DNA of 64,000 nucleotides from Gorsachius magnificus (GCA_034008185.1 CM067082.1:10276984-10340983); one strand, 5' to 3'. Positions 8,643 to 22,900 are shown, numbered from the stretch's first letter. Made by a program: numbers and translations. Notes: generated by a model from the sequence alone, not told the origin.

Positions 8643-11600
8643 CCCCCACCCCGCCGGCTGCTCCCCCGCCTCCGGGAGTCAGGGCCTGTGTCCGCACCGC
8701 GCCCGCCGCCGCTCGGCCTCGGGGCTTCGGGGGAACCGGACCCGCCCCCCAGGGAGAAGCGCAGCCCTACTTTGCTACTCCGTGGTGGCGTGGCACCGTT
8801 TTTCTGCTTTTCCCAGGGAAGTGCAGAGCGCTTTCAGGTCTTAGGGAATGAGGGCTTTTACGGCTGGTGAGGGTATATAACTATGACCTTACTGGTGAAC
8901 ACAGAGAATTTAAATGGCTCTGTCATCAAGGTTATATAGGAAACCTTTGGGACAACACGACTTCTTGATCCTGCAGGCAAAGCACTCTCTTTTATCACAG
9001 GGCTTATTTTCCCAGGTGAAATACCGCATCTTCCCTTCAGAGAAGCCCTACGAGACTAAATGAACTATTTGATTATGCAGCAATACCCGTGACCATCTTG
9101 CTGTGCCTCAGGATGCAGACAGCTGCTTACACTGGACCGAAACCAGGAATTAAAGTATAGAATGAAAGAAAAAACAGAGGTTAAAACTCTGATCATGTAC
9201 AGATAATGGGTTTTCCACCAATTTTTATGAGACCAGGATTTCATGCAGAGAAAATACTGAATTCCATTCTGAACGGAAAGAATTGTCTACCCTGGCATCA
9301 GTTTATTACTGTACCCAAGAGGATCCATGGGCACAATGGTTCTGATCCTCTTCTCAGTCACACAGGTGTAATTCAGCTATAAGTCTACCTAAACTCATAA
9401 AGTTGCAACAGTTTATACAAGAGGAAAGCCAAGTGCTATGATCTGTCTTCCCTTAATCTCTTCAATGCTCACTACTGCCTGATTCAGCTATTTGTTGAAG
9501 TTAACAAAGTATGCATTATGGTGAATACAAATAATGCCCACTCTTCACCATTTTTTTCTTGCAGTAACACTTAAGAGGTCATCTGATTTTTCTTCCCTTG
9601 CACCTCAAAACTACTTTGAACCAGCATCCTAGGTAAAGATGAAGGAGAAAGACTGCCTTGAAATTAGATTTTTTTAAAAAACCTAAACACAAAACCCCAA
9701 ATGTAGGCTCACTAGTTTCGATCCTGCCAAGTGCTCAGTGCTTCTAGGGAGATATGACCACCCTTAAACCCAACTGACCCCAACCTGAAATGCTGAGCAA
9801 TGTGCTGTTGCTCAACCAAGGTAAGGCCATGAAAAAAAGGGCCTGATACCATGATTTAGGTAAATGAAACACTGGTACTGGCTTGACTAAAGATTCTGTC
9901 AGGAAACAAATGAAAAATGCAAGATCTTACTGGTAAACAAGTAAAGTGCACTGATTTGTGTGCCTGGGCAGATACCGTGCTGGGGGTGGTGTTTGCCACT
10001 GACATTCCCCCAAATGAAAGTTTAATTTGTATTGCATTCATTCTTACTTTTTCCTTGGTGATAATGCAGTATACAATCCAAAACTTCTAAGAGCATGTAC
10101 GTGTTTCAGGCATATGGGGAAGAACAAACAACTCAGAGCTTCTTAGTGTTATGTAACATAGGCAGATGATAATATAGATATGAATTTTGACAGGCTTGAA
10201 ATTACGTAAGCTACAAACATACTCTGGATTTTAATCCTCTGCCTGTGCCTTCTTCACTCACATGAGTAAATTCCACCAGAGTCAGTAAGCTTACTCTTGC
10301 GAATAAGTCACCTGCATAAGGAATACCTTGAAGGATCATGCCCTAAATTAAATATATTAAATAAAACTGTAAAAATGCATTTATAAATAACCTTGAAGTG
10401 GGTTATATCAAGACTGGGGAAACTCATTCTTTTCCCTCTGTTAGCATCTGTCTTTCCAAGTCTAGGCAGTTCTGTGAATTAATATAGTGATTTTTGCCTG
10501 CTTGTCTTTTTTTCCCAAACCTTCTCTCAGGGTTATTAATAGAGGAAAAGGCAGAATTTATGAAGGCACAGAAGTCCTATAGAGATAAATCTGTATAATT
10601 ATACAATGGCAACAGACAGCTTTTACATGCATATTTCAGCTACATGTTTTCCAAAATCTGATCATAGATATTAGTATACGAGTATGTACGAAACACCCTT
10701 ATCCCTTCAAAATTTCTGCCAAATGCTTGTGGAGTATCCATTAAATCTGTAAAGTGTAAGGAAATTTCAATGTTAGCTACCATTTGCGTATCAGAGTCGA
10801 AACACTCCACCTTTATCCCTACGGTTGCTTTCATAGCATTATTTACTATTCATTTTTCTGCCATAGGCCATTGTGGGTGACTTATAACCTGATCATGTGA
10901 TTTTAGACTGGATTATGATCTGGTTTCCTTTTATATCCTGTGATATCACCTGACCAGTATCAGTGGGTCACAGCATAATTAGATTAGAATTGGATGCACT
11001 TTTCTCTGAAGCAGCTGCATCATTGTTGTGTTAAGTAGGGCAAATGCATTAGTTATATTTACAATTTGATGATTAATTGCCTTCAGAGACTTCCTCCAAA
11101 ATGGAGGAACTCAGGCAGAAACATGAATGAAACCTGCTTTTATCAGTGAGTTTCAGCCTGCAACAGTTAGTACACTTGTTCTCAGTGGAACTTACTTTGC
11201 TAGATTTGATGTGACATTTTTTCTGCTGTCAGGACACTTTTGGGTTGTTTTTAAGGATTTATTTGTTGCTTGCTTGTTGTTTCTCATGGCCTAGAAAGAG
11301 GCATATGCTCTAAAATAGCAGCATCTAATGCAAAATAATCACACACTGGAGCAGCGCACTTACAGCTGACAGTTAATAGCAGATCATGCTGGAATGATCC
11401 TTATTAGCCTGTACAGAAGACTGAAGGGGATAAACGTCTCCAGTCCGTCCTCTTACTGCACTTCTCAACCCTGTCAATGATGTGATCTGAACAGGAAATA
11501 GAATAGGGCAAAACTAGAACTGTTCAATGGATTCTTCTCTTTCCCGAGGGCAGAGGAGGTGGGGAGAGGAAGGAGTCCTTCCTCCATTTTCCTTCTTTCC

Positions 11601-13158
11601 AGAAGGCTAAGCACTACAAAAAATAGAGTGTTTCATGTAAAAGGTGAACTCCAGTACACAGAAGCAATTAAGCTTTTGAAGTGATGCTTAAGCTGATGGA
11701 AACTCCAAACCCAAACCCCCTTACTCAGCTGCTGCCTAGCACCCCATCCCTGCAGGCACCTTGTTAACATCACATTTCTTTAAGTGCAGTCTTCTTGCAC
11801 TTAACTGCACTTCTGTTTCTGAGCATCCCATGAAGTACTTCAATGACTCAACGTTAACATTACTATTCAGCCTAGCCAGAATCCAAACACTCTTCTAGTG
11901 AGAACATATTTTGGGGTTGTACTACACATAAAGTGCCTGCCTGATGTCAAAGCCAGATGAGAAGGGGATTGTTCTCTTCCTCTGTGAAACAAATACCATG
12001 ATGAAGTTGTTCCCGGGAAGTGGCAGACCAAGGTTTAAATCCCTTTTTCCTCAAAGGGGAATGAAATCCACCTCTCTTACCTCACCAGAGAATTTCCAAG
12101 GCAAACCTTCCCTCATTCCTAGCACAGCTGTTCTTCTGGGAAGATAAAAGGTTAAGATCCAGTGGGCCAAAAGAAGAAACAAATGAGCAATCCTGACTCT
12201 GTAACCAACTGATTAAGGAATTAATCTCTAGTGGTGTCCTTGCTGAACATTCTACTGTTTTATATAATGCTATTAAATCATTCCCTCAAGCACATGTGCC
12301 AACCAGCAGACTGTACGGTCTGGTCCCTTCTCTCTGACCTGATGAATCTTGAATCTCTTTTTCAGAGTGATGTAGCTTCCCCAGAGAATTCCTCTCCCTC
12401 CTTATCCCTTGCCCCTCCAGCTCCTCAAAAACAAATACAGCCTACAGGGGGGGCATTTCCTAGGGAGGCAGGAGATACTGAATGAGGGGCGAACTTCCAG
12501 ACATTGGCCTGCTATATAGAAGATATATAGCTATTTTAAAAGACAATAATAGGCCCTGTTCAGTGTTTGAACAAAAATATATAGGCAGTGCCCTTTGGGG
12601 TAGAGGGGAAAGGGGCTTGGGGCTGAGCAGCCTAAATGTAGGGCAAAAACTTCATACTGACTCTCTAAATCCTGGGGGAAAAGGAGGTTTAAGACATACT
12701 CCCTGTCTTTCATAGTTCCCTCCTAGCTAGCTCTCCTCCCATTCCTCACATTGGCTATTTTGTGTTCAATCTGAGACATTAAATTCTTTTTGCATGTTGT
12801 GTAAGGACCTGTAAGAGCATGGTGGCATTCAACATAGGCTTATGGCTTAAACTTTATTAATCACATGTCTACAAATGAGGTGCACAAGGACTTTGCTTTG
12901 TGGCTGCTGAGCCTTTTTGTTTTCATCTAGCCCTTCCTTCAGAGACAAACAGTTTCACTCGCTCTTAGTTCGGTCCAGCTTGTACCCATCGCTAGTGCAG
13001 AAGTGGCTGTAGAGTTACAATCTGTCCCAAGGAGGGAGATGAAAGCAAGTCGCTGAGCTAGTGGTGCAGTGAATCTTGAGCATTTTGGTACCAGCCTCAT
13101 GCATTCAAACCTGAGATAAAAGAGACCTGTATGGTCAAAAGGGATCAAGCACAAAAAG

Positions 13159-13792
13159 CATAGAATCATAGAATCACTTAGGTTGGAAAAGACCCTTAAC
13201 ATCATCAAGTTCAACCATTAACATAGCACTGACACGTCCACCACTAAACCATGTCCCTAAGCGTCACATCTACGCATCTTTTAAATACCTGCAGGGATGG
13301 GGACTCTACCACTTCCCTGGGAAACCTGTTCCAATGCTTGACAACCCTTTTGGTGAAGAAATTTATCCTAATATCTGATCTAAACCTCCCCTGGTGCAAT
13401 TTCAGGCCATTTCCTCTCATCCTATGGCTTGTTACTTGAGAGAAGAGACCAACAGCCACTTCACTACCCCCTCCTGTCAGGCAGTTGTAGAGGGTGATCA
13501 GGTCTCCCCTCAGCTTCCTTTACTCCAGGCTAAACAACCCGAGTTCCTGCAGCTGCTCCCCTTAAGACTTGTGCTCCAGACCACTCACCAGCTTTGTTGC
13601 TCTCCTCTGCACATGCTGCAGCACCTCAATGTGTTTCTTGTAGTGAGGGGCCTGAAACCAAACACAGTATTCGAGGCATGGCCTCACAAGTGCAAAGTAA
13701 CGGGGGACAATCATTTCCCTACTCTTGCTGCCACACTGTTTCTGATATAAGCCAGAGTGTTATTTGCCCTCTTGTCCACCTGGGCACACCAA
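13159..13792 (-). mobile_element. CR1 LINE 3' fragment, minus strand
   Basis: Read on the minus strand, the element ends in the CR1 tail: GATTCTATGATTCTATG, the reverse complement of 13159-13175. Before it comes the phrase for 'aaggtcttttccaacctaag', and further 5' the characteristic 'ccctgcaggtatttaaaaga' and 'tctcccaagtaacaagccat'-type segments. It is 5'-truncated, as most CR1 copies are, at about 13792. It is moderately diverged. A very similar copy lies at 31123-31573 in the opposite orientation. Confidence 0.92.
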
Positions 13793-15627
13793 GTTCTGAA
13801 TACCTGGCTTTTCTTGGAACTAAGTATCTTACTAAGGGATCTTATTAGGGCCTGGCTGACTCAGAGATTCCCAACAGCTTGATTTAGGGACTTTATTTAA
13901 AGCCCATGGAGTGTAATATAAAGAATCCCACAGACATAGGACCCAAGAAGATCACTTCTCAGGACCCTCTTTAGGGAAAGCATTGCTCTGAATCCACATT
14001 TCTTCTGAAAGACAACACAAACATAGACATCCAGATCCTCCAGGAATCTCTTGGGGTGAGCTCTGTCACTCTTATCTCCCCAAACACCCGGGTCTGCAAA
14101 CAGAGATACAGGTGTGGTGCTGCCTAAAGTAGAACAAAAAAATATCAGGAACTGTACACAGGGTGAACTGCAAAGCCAGACAGCCATTGGCCAACAGAGT
14201 AATATTTTATCATGCAAGTTTTGTTTATTAGCAACTATTTTAAGCAGTGCTGCTGTTTCATTCGCCAGCTTCTTCTGCTGCAAGGTTTCACGCAGTTAGC
14301 CCTAGAGGAGAGAGGAAAGCTGCTGAGTTCATTAATTAACCATTGCTGCAGTCTGAGAAACAGCTGAAGCATATCAGTGTAAAAAAAAAAGCAAAACTAA
14401 CCCAAGCCAATTTATTTTTTTCATAATCCCAATTGTACTGCTCCCAAACAGTCTGATGTTGATGTTATAATTTTATATGATGCTCTTAGTTTTAATCTAG
14501 ATAAAAGTTGCCCCTGGTATAACTGAAAGACTATTTGAATTAATTTAATGATTTAATTCTTTTACCTACTCCATTTTCTTTTTCAATTTTGATTTAATCA
14601 TTACTTTATAGTTTTGTATTTTTCTGTAACTTCACTTTCTTTTGTTTTAACAGCACAGTGCCTTAAAAATAAAATGCATAAATCCCTCTTTATTGAAATC
14701 AATGGAAGCGTTCAACAGTGGCAGAATCCTAATTAGGAAAATAGTTTTGTTTCTTTGGAGACATCTGATCTCCAGGCACTTTATTGTCTCTCCTTTGTTT
14801 AAACGCTACAGCTTCTTTTACCTGGGAGCTACTCAGGGATGGAGCTATCTGTTCTGTGCTGCTTGCTTTAGGTCTACCACAATAGGAGCCTCAACCATCA
14901 ATCCAGAGTTATCATCATGACGCAAATAAGAAATAATAACAATCAAGAAAAGCAATCGGCACAGAAGAACTACATGATTTATACTGTGTACCAGGTGTTT
15001 TATAACTCTGGAGTAAGGATCTCAGGTGAAGAAATTACTTAGATCTCATGGCAGTTATTCAAATAACTGTACAAGGTCTAGATATACATGTTCTTTTATC
15101 CTGTGATTCTCTGTCACATGTGAAAGTCCCTCCAATGCTTATTAGTATTAATAATCTTCATAAGCATACTAGATAGGGTTATAATTGACATAGAAATCAT
15201 CCCACACGTGTGCAGTATGGATCTAATTCAATGTGCCAGATATGCATATTCTTTTAGAGGAAGGAGTGACATTCACCACAGATTTCAGCTAGGGACTGAG
15301 AATGAGGATCATTCCCATTTCATCACTAAACTTATCATTGCCCTGTGCTGACCCCCACACATCACTTTATGTTTCTGTGCTTAATTTGATTTGAAAATTT
15401 GCCTTTCTCAGTTGCTGTAATATGTGACTAATACATTCGATTGCTTTGAGATTTTTGTGCAAAACATGCCAATCACCTTCCATGATGCATCAAAAGAGGA
15501 ATACTGTATTGACTTCTGTCAGCCACACACATTTTTTGTTAAATAGTGGATATATTGAATGTAGTGGGAATGTTTGCGTATAACTTTACTCTTTTTTAAA
15601 AGATGGCGTTTCACATCGTTCTCTTAA

Positions 15628-16064
15628 GGGCTGGAAGGCATGTCGTATGGCGAGTGGCTAAAGACATTGGGTTTGTCTAGTTTGGAGAAAAGAAGGCTTA
15701 GAGGCAACCTCAGTGCTCTCTAAAGTTTCCTGAGGAGGGGGCGCGGGGATGGAGGTGCTGATCTCTTTTCACTGGGATCCAGTGATAGGACATGCGGGAA
15801 TGGTTCAAAGCTGCACCCGGGGAGGTTCAGACTTGACATTAGGAAGCATTTCTTTACTTGTGGACAAACACTGGAACAGGCTTCCTAGAGAGGTGGTCGA
15901 AGCCTGACGGTGTTTAAGAGGCATTTGGACAATGCCCTTAACAACAAACTTTAACTTTTGGTCAGCCCTGAAGTGGTCAGGCAGCTGGACTAGATGATCA
16001 TTGTAGATCCCTTACAAATGAAATTTTCTATTCTATTCTATTCTATTCTGTTCTACTCTACTCT
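15628..16064 (+). mobile_element. CR1 LINE 3' fragment, plus strand, with TTCTA tail
   Basis: CR1-like order is visible: 'ctagtttggagaaaagaagg', 'gaggttcagacttgacatta', 'ggaacaggcttcctagagag', and 'ctggactagatgatcattgt'. The end is a microsatellite-like TTCTA/CTCTA tail at about 16027-16064. The tail and the 'ctagatgatc' wording differ from the ATTCTATG copies, so this is a different CR1 subfamily. It is 5'-truncated and diverged. Confidence 0.88.
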
Positions 16065-18427
16065 ACTTCAACCCAATAATCAGTGACTCCATAATCCCTT
16101 TACATTAGTCTGTCTGTGCTGAGGTGACTTTAAAGTAGATGCCATATAGTTTATAGAAAACTGTGCTTGCAGCACTGTGCTACAGAACCAGCCACCTCCT
16201 CAGATGGCCTCTTTGTGACCCCATGCTTCTTGCTTTCACATCCATGAAGTGGACCAGTTTCAACGAGAGGAATGGATAAGATTCCCACTTTGATTAATTT
16301 GTTGCCTTAATAGGTCTCTTTCCTGGGATTGGAATCCATGGATTCAAACTGCCTCATCTAGAACTGAGGAAAAACAGAAATCAAGTCCTGGTCTTTGTGC
16401 AGATGCTGTAAGCTCCTGAGAAAGAAGAAATTCCCTCCTTCCTGGGCACTGAGTGAAATTGTCTGAAGACTGTAGGTCTCAGGTTGAGCTCTGTGCTGCC
16501 CAAAGAGTTAAGCAAAGTTAGGACACACTTCAGGATTCAGTCTATTGCACTCCCCAAAGGCTATAGCTATATTAACTCCTCCCAGACAGGGTGGCTGACT
16601 CCAACCTGTGAGGTGGAAAAATCAGGTCTATGATGACTGCAGAATTACACGTGGGAATTGGGGAGGGAGTGTTGGTTGACCAAGGCCAGAAGAGTGCCTG
16701 CCACCATTCTGGAGGTATAGCAGCATAGATGATTGCATTCCAAAGACGTTCCTGGATGCTGTTTAGTGCACTGCAGGGATTTAGCCTCCTCACCTGCCTG
16801 CTGTCCTCTGAATTGCAATGAAGCTGAGTAGGAAGGGTATATTTGGTTTACCTGATCAAGGTGCTGAGTGCATATACTTGAATCATCAAGGGACCAGTAT
16901 ATCCCAAAATGGACAGAGATATTTATAGTATATTCCTTAAGATCTGGAGGTCCTTAAGACTAGCCAGTGAAAATTGTTCTTTGAGACTTAGGCAGAACTT
17001 AAGTCATATGAATCTTGCCCAGGGACATTACTGTAAAATTTTTTTTGACATTTCCAGAATGTAGCTAAATGCCACTCTGACTGATGCTATGATAGTTTTC
17101 ATGTTCTCTCCAATCCCTAGAGTAATAGCAGCTTGTTGGTAATAATGGGAAGAGAAGAATTTATTATGTGTATTTCATTTTTGCTAATGTAATTGCTTTT
17201 GTCTGCTATGTTTCATTAGCCACCTGAGAGGCTACAAGAAATGGTAGAAGAACACATGAAGTGTTCGCATTTTCTATGTGATGCTACAGGATGATAGGGC
17301 CTCCAATAATCTTCTTATAATCTTAATAGCTCTTAATGTTTAGAAACAATTTTTCCAATGACTTATCACTTCCTTTCCTGTAAAAGTGTACTTGTGTCTA
17401 CTTATTCTTAAGGGCTAGTTATATACACTGTCTGATGACAGCCACTCTTCTTTGCTATTCCTTCATAGTAGAATAACTAACATAAGACGTAAGCATTCAG
17501 TTACTCCAAATTCCATCAACAATCAACACAATAACATCTAAAAGCTTTAAAGACAGGACTCTCAGAGGTAATGTGACTTTGGAGAAGGAGTGTAAAACAA
17601 TGCATCTTAACATTATGCCAATTATTTTAAAGTCAAGAAGAGCACTCATATGCATAACGATGGGTATGTTTAAGTTGCTTGATGGCCTGAGGCCTTGAAA
17701 CTTAGTACAAAGGTTGTTAAGGTAGCTGTTCTTTCCTCTTCAAGCAGCTAGCAAAGCTTTTGCTGGCCAGATTGCTTTCCATGGCACTAGAACATGCTAA
17801 CTTCCTTACTGAATTTACAAATCATCTGTTCAGATGTCATTTATTAAATAACTCTTTTGATGATGTACAAGAAGGAAGAGTATTTGAGATCACTTCTGGT
17901 TTTCCTCTGCAACACAGACTTCTGTAATTAAACGTGACATAACTCAGTTTTTAAAATCCCAAAGCAATCAATATATCTAACAAAATTGAATATTAACCCA
18001 TATTTAAATTTCTAAGGGTTCAAACCACTTGATAGATTTACATATATTTGTACTAGATAGATAGAAATAGTCAACAAGGGCCATGGTGTGGAATTTTATG
18101 CTTTATTCTTTTTTTGGTAACTTGCTTTCAGGTTCAGTAATTACATTTGCAAGTCAAAATAATATTTACTATGTTCCTAAAGTTTGTGTATATCTAAAGA
18201 GAGTTTATAGGTGCAATTTAAAAATGGAAAATACACACACTATTAATTAAGAGACATTTTTTCTAATTACTATCATTAAAAACTCAAACTATAATCTGGA
18301 AATCAAACTGTCATCTTCTGGCTAACAGCAATATGGATTCAGCAGTTGCAGATTTGCAGAGAATTTGCAAGGTGCTTAGAACTTAGTGGCCTTTACCACA
18401 TAATGACAATTCAGGGAATTTCATACC

Positions 18428-18448
18428 AAAAAAAAAAAAAAAAAAAAA
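18428..18448. repeat. Poly-A run (21 A)
   Basis: Twenty-one consecutive A bases lie in intron 1. There is no recognisable retroposed sequence upstream of it, so I treat it as a simple homopolymer. Confidence 0.95.
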
Positions 18449-18807
18449 GAAAATGCTAGAGCATCCTACAAATAAAGAAAGAATTAAAAATCCAAATCAT
18501 AAACACATACACAAAAATTCTTATGGACTTTGTATGAACTCTGTGGTCTGCAAAACATGGAGGGGTAGGTGGTCATAGCAATTATTCCCAGCATAGTCAT
18601 CTGGCCTACAGCCCATTTTTCAATGTGGTCTAGGGACTTAAAAGTACAGGGGGGTAGCAAGTGAGATATTTTTAACACTCCACAAGCTAAGAGACTCCTT
18701 AAATCACTTAAGTGGTTGTAAGAGTATCTTGTGGGACTCCTTTAAGTCCCACTAACTCCCACCAGACTCAATAGAGTTAAGCAGTCTCATACAGCGTAGC
18801 CAATACA

Positions 18808-19671
18808 AAACTGGGAGGAGTGGCTGATACACTGAATAATTGCACGGCCATTCAGAGCAGCCTCGGTGGGCTGGAGAAGTGGGCTGACAGGAACATCATG
18901 GAGTTCAACAGAAGGGAAATGTAAAGTTCTGCACCTGGAGGGGAATAACCTCATGCACCCCATACAGACTAGCAGCTGACCAGCTGGAAAGCAGCTCTGC
19001 AGAGAAGGCCTCGGGGGTCCTGGTGCACACCAAATTGATGATGAACCAGCAACGTGAAAGCCAACAGCCTCCTGGGCTGCATTAGGTAGAACTTTCCCAG
19101 TGGCCTGAGGAAGGTGATCCTTCCCCTCTGCTCAGTCCTAGTGAAACACATCTGGAGTGTGGTGCCCAGCGCTGGGCTACCCAGTACAGGAAAGACAAGG
19201 ACATAGTGGAGTGAGTCTAGAGAAGGGCTATGAAGGCTATGAAGGGCTATCTGACAAATGAGGAAAGGCTGGGAGAGCTGGGACTCTTCAGCCTGGAGAT
19301 GAGAAGGTTTGGGGTGGGGGGGAGGGTGATCTGATTAATATGTTTAAATATGTTACTGGGGGTAGTAAAGAAGACAGAGCCAAACTCCTTCTCAGCGGTG
19401 CCCAGTGGCAGGATGAGAGTCAATGGACACAAACTGAAACACAGTAAGTTCCACTTAAACATAAAAATATCTTTTTTACTCTAACGGTGTTTGAACATTG
19501 TAACAGGTTGCCCAGAGATGTCATGGAGTCTTCATCCTTGGAAATATTCAAAATCTGTTCGGGCAGGATCCCAAGCAACTTGCTCTAGGTGATCCTGCTA
19601 TGAAGAAGGAGGTTTGACTATACAATCTCCAGAAGTCCCTTCCAAACTCATTTATTTTGTGGTTCTGTGAT
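18808..19671 (+). mobile_element. CR1 LINE fragment, plus strand, longest copy in window
   Basis: About 860 bases align in order with the end of CR1 ORF2 and its 3'UTR. Starting from 'actgggaggagtggctgata', it runs through 'ttctgcacctggaggggaat' and 'atctggagtgtggtgcccag', then 'gactcttcagcctggagatg' and 'ggttgcccagagatgtcatg', to a tail ending TTCTGTGAT near 19662-19670. ORF2 frames are broken by stops and small indels, so it is not active. A small local repeat (ggctatgaa units near 19226-19250) interrupts it. Part of its internal sequence is G-rich (19313-19325). Confidence 0.92.
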
Positions 19672-19898
19672 AGCAGTACAGGTATTGCTTCAAGTAAACA
19701 GACCCAAAGATCTGCTGAGGATCCAGAGGGTAGAACTGCCATCTCCAAATCTGGCCTGAAGCAAACACATAACCAGTGCAAGGCACAGCTCTTGTGATTG
19801 CAGTGTGAGACCTGGTTTAATATATGTGCTGTGCCTTCTGCACTCACTTCAGTCCATTCCTGCCTCGAGTCTTACTGTGGCGCTTAACTGAAGGCCTG

Positions 19899-19990
19899 TA
19901 TCACAGAATGATAGAATTAATTATGTTGGAAAAGACCCTTAAGATCATTGAATCCAACCATAAACCTAACACTGCCAAGTCCACCACATG
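19899..19990 (-). mobile_element. Short CR1 3'-end fragment, minus strand
   Basis: On the minus strand this reads through CR1 3'UTR wording (the complement of 'ttggaaaagacccttaagat') into a TTCTATCATTCTGTGA tail. Only about 90 bases remain. It lies 230 bases from the end of the preceding CR1 in opposite orientation, so the two are separate insertions. Confidence 0.88.
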
Positions 19991-22900
19991 TCATCACCTG
20001 ACCTGGCACATCACTTCTTTATGAGAGGTGTTCTATGGGCTTATCACCATCATATGGTCCAAAGCTCAAAGCAGCATCCTTGCTTTCCCCATCCCCATCT
20101 GGTGGCATCAGGCAGTCCCAGAGCACAAGCTTATAGCAAACATCAGGCACACGCACACTCCATGTTTATTCTGAGGAACAATTCTGTCTCCACCTGCTAC
20201 ATCTCTGTGGAATGTGCTATATTACAAGTAGGAGAGTTTGAAGAATATCAGCAATACACGTCCTTTCCTTCCACCAGCAAAAAGACCTTCTCCACCAGTA
20301 CCAGCCATTCACTTTCAGATGGTCAGATTGCTACATAAGAGTTAGGAGACATCTGATAAACCTATGGCTTTCTCAGCAGTCTTAGCTGCCAAAAGAAAGC
20401 TAGAGGCAGGTTTACCCTTAGGTAGTCTACCAATGCCAGGAAAATATTTTGAGCAACTGACACTCCTTCTTTTAAAAAAGACAGAAACCAACCTTCTCCC
20501 AACAAAGCACTGGTGATCTTTAAACATTCTGGTTTCATTTGCAATGGATACTGCTCATTTTCACTACTTCTGTAGGAATAGGGTTGTTCTAGAGAAAAGG
20601 AAGCTGGAGGAAGACTGTGAGAGCCTTCAAATATGGTTGGTTAATTCTTGACTTAAATTCTGGTGTGGTTTTTGTGCCATGAAACACAGCATTGTCAGCC
20701 TTGGTATTCATACCCCAGCACGTCCAAGGCCACACACAATTTCTTTCCAAGCACTCATCTGCTGAGTGCTCCTAAGAGAGCAATGTTTACATATCATGAC
20801 TGCTGCTACATTGATCTAAATAGTAGATACATGAGCTAAATACTCATTGAGACCAAACACCGCTTTGCCCAAGCAGATTACCCTTTGAAGCCAATGAGCT
20901 CTGTCTCAGCAGGTTAAGACTGACCTTGCTCCTGAGTGGGTGCCTTTAAACAACCTGAACTGCAAAAATGTGGACAGCATTCATGGATGTTCATTGGATC
21001 AAACCCTGTACAAACTTACACACAGCTATGCTGGTGTAAAACATCTGGGGGGCTTCTCTTGTTAGGTTGTGCCCATTGAGATTTAATACTCTCCAGCAGC
21101 TCTCACTGGTATCAGCTGGATTCATTATTCAACATCAGAGACAGTGGTTGTTTTGTCTTGTATCATTTATTTAATATTCCGTGAACAACCCAGTTTCTAT
21201 TTCTCATGCTTACACAAGCAGTGAAAACAAAGGCATGGCTTGTATTGTCAGGCAAGGAGAATTTGGCCCATGGTAAATATCAGGGTTTGAAGTTAATCCC
21301 ATCCTTATTTTATACCAGAATAAGCTACTGCCTTCAAAGGAATTAGTCCTAGGTCACACCAGCATCAGTGCAGAATGAATCCTGCGCTATTTGTCTCCTC
21401 TGCTAGCAAAGCGGTAGAAGAAACCTAATCCTTCATTATTTGCCTGTGGTGTATTCTGCCAGCCAAAGGACTGAATCAACTTTTTCCCACAGCACTCTTT
21501 GTACTTTTGATGTCAGTCTGACTTCTTCTAGCTCACCACACTGAAGCATTCACCATGACTAATAACAAAACAACACCCACAGGTTTCACAAAGGAAAATG
21601 TTTGTCCTTGCCTAACTCTCTGAGATAAAGTTTTAATCCAGCTGGTCTGGAATGCTGTAACCTCTCATGGCTTTTATCTGGTATGTTTCCATCTGCTCCC
21701 ATGTCCCTTCCCTATTTTCTCTCCAGGATAGTTCCTAACTGAGAGTTAAAAAATTTGAGATAAAACAGACCTAAAGAGAATAGTGAGTAACGTTAGATAG
21801 TTATCAATAAAATTCCCATTTAACTTTGAGTGGTTAATGTCTTCTGCTGTGCCTAAACTGTGTTCAGCTCAGCTCTGGAAGACAAAGGCTCCTGGGCCAT
21901 ATTAGCCCATCCCCAACCATCCTAAAGTTTTCCTCACAGGTTCATCCATATCTCCACAGGCTCTCTATTTCCTGTGGTCTTCCAAGGTCATATCAGCACT
22001 GATTTTCAGTGTGGTTAAGGATGCCTGAAATTCTGTGTACACTGAAGTCAGACTGCAATCCACTGCCTTTATGCTACTTGAGTTTTCTCCAAAGTAAGGA
22101 CAGGTCTCAGGTGCTATGATCTGCCATGTTTACAGCCCAACGTTAGCATCAGGGATAGTTGAGAAAGTAGGTAGTTTGGGGGTTTTGTTGGGGTTTTTTT
22201 TAATGTTTTGCTAGGAAAGGACTCTAAAAATGGCACTGATGAGTTCTGTCTTTTCTTGGTTTTCAGGAGATCATCACAGTCAACAACAAAAGGAGATACT
22301 GAGGGAATAAATAAACACAGGGAATATCAAATTACTTTCATTGGGGTTTTCAGGTCACTTTTCCAAAAATAATTTCAAATGGAAGCAGAGCAGCCACAAT
22401 GGGAAATTTGGAGAGAGATTTTCCTCATGATTTCCTGGCTAGCAAACCCACAGCCTGATCTGGGATCTGTAAGCCTGCTCTTGTCTCACACATCAATCAG
22501 CTGTAGATTCAGTGGGTGAACTCCAACTCTAATGACACCTGGGCAAAATGACAGCCACTTACAGGTGCAGCTGTGGGAAAAACTTAGCCTTGTCATTGGC
22601 CTGTAGTTAAAAATACCGATAATAAAGTGTAAAGAGCCCTTGTTTCCAACACTGGCTTGGGTTTGTTTTTTTTTTTTGGTGAATCATTTAAAAAAAGAAC
22701 AGCTGTGGGGGGTGGTTTGTTTTGTTTGCCAGCAGGTATAACTGAGTAACACAAGAGCTGATCAGTAGAGCTTCCCATCAGAGAAGAAGCAGGCTTTGAA
22801 GGACAAGGATTGTTTGGGAAAGGACACTCAACACTGTGATACCCCTCATCTATTTTTCATTACCAGTATTTTCTGTATTATCTCAGTTAAACCAACTTAC

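Larger units (their letters stand above)
8130..8790. promoter_or_regulatory. Intronic CpG island in ADCY8 intron 1
   Basis: This is a second dense CpG island, about 660 bp long, starting 1.8 kb downstream of exon 1 and separated from it by ordinary-composition intron. It contains many CCGCCC/GGGCGG elements, CGCGG motifs, a 17-base G run and a 65-bp tandem repeat. The sharp edges on both sides suggest a discrete element. Islands of this kind often mark an alternative promoter or an enhancer. A good splice donor (CTG|GTGAGG) follows at 8867, about 80 bases past the island. Open frames across it reflect GC content and show no protein family. Confidence 0.65.

Noticed and set aside
8106..8870. 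254-codon open frame through the intronic CpG island
   Set aside because: It is Pro/Arg/Ala rich with no family resemblance, and several frames on both strands are open over the same interval, as expected when stop codons are rare in high GC. Only the possible alternative first exon is kept as a finding.
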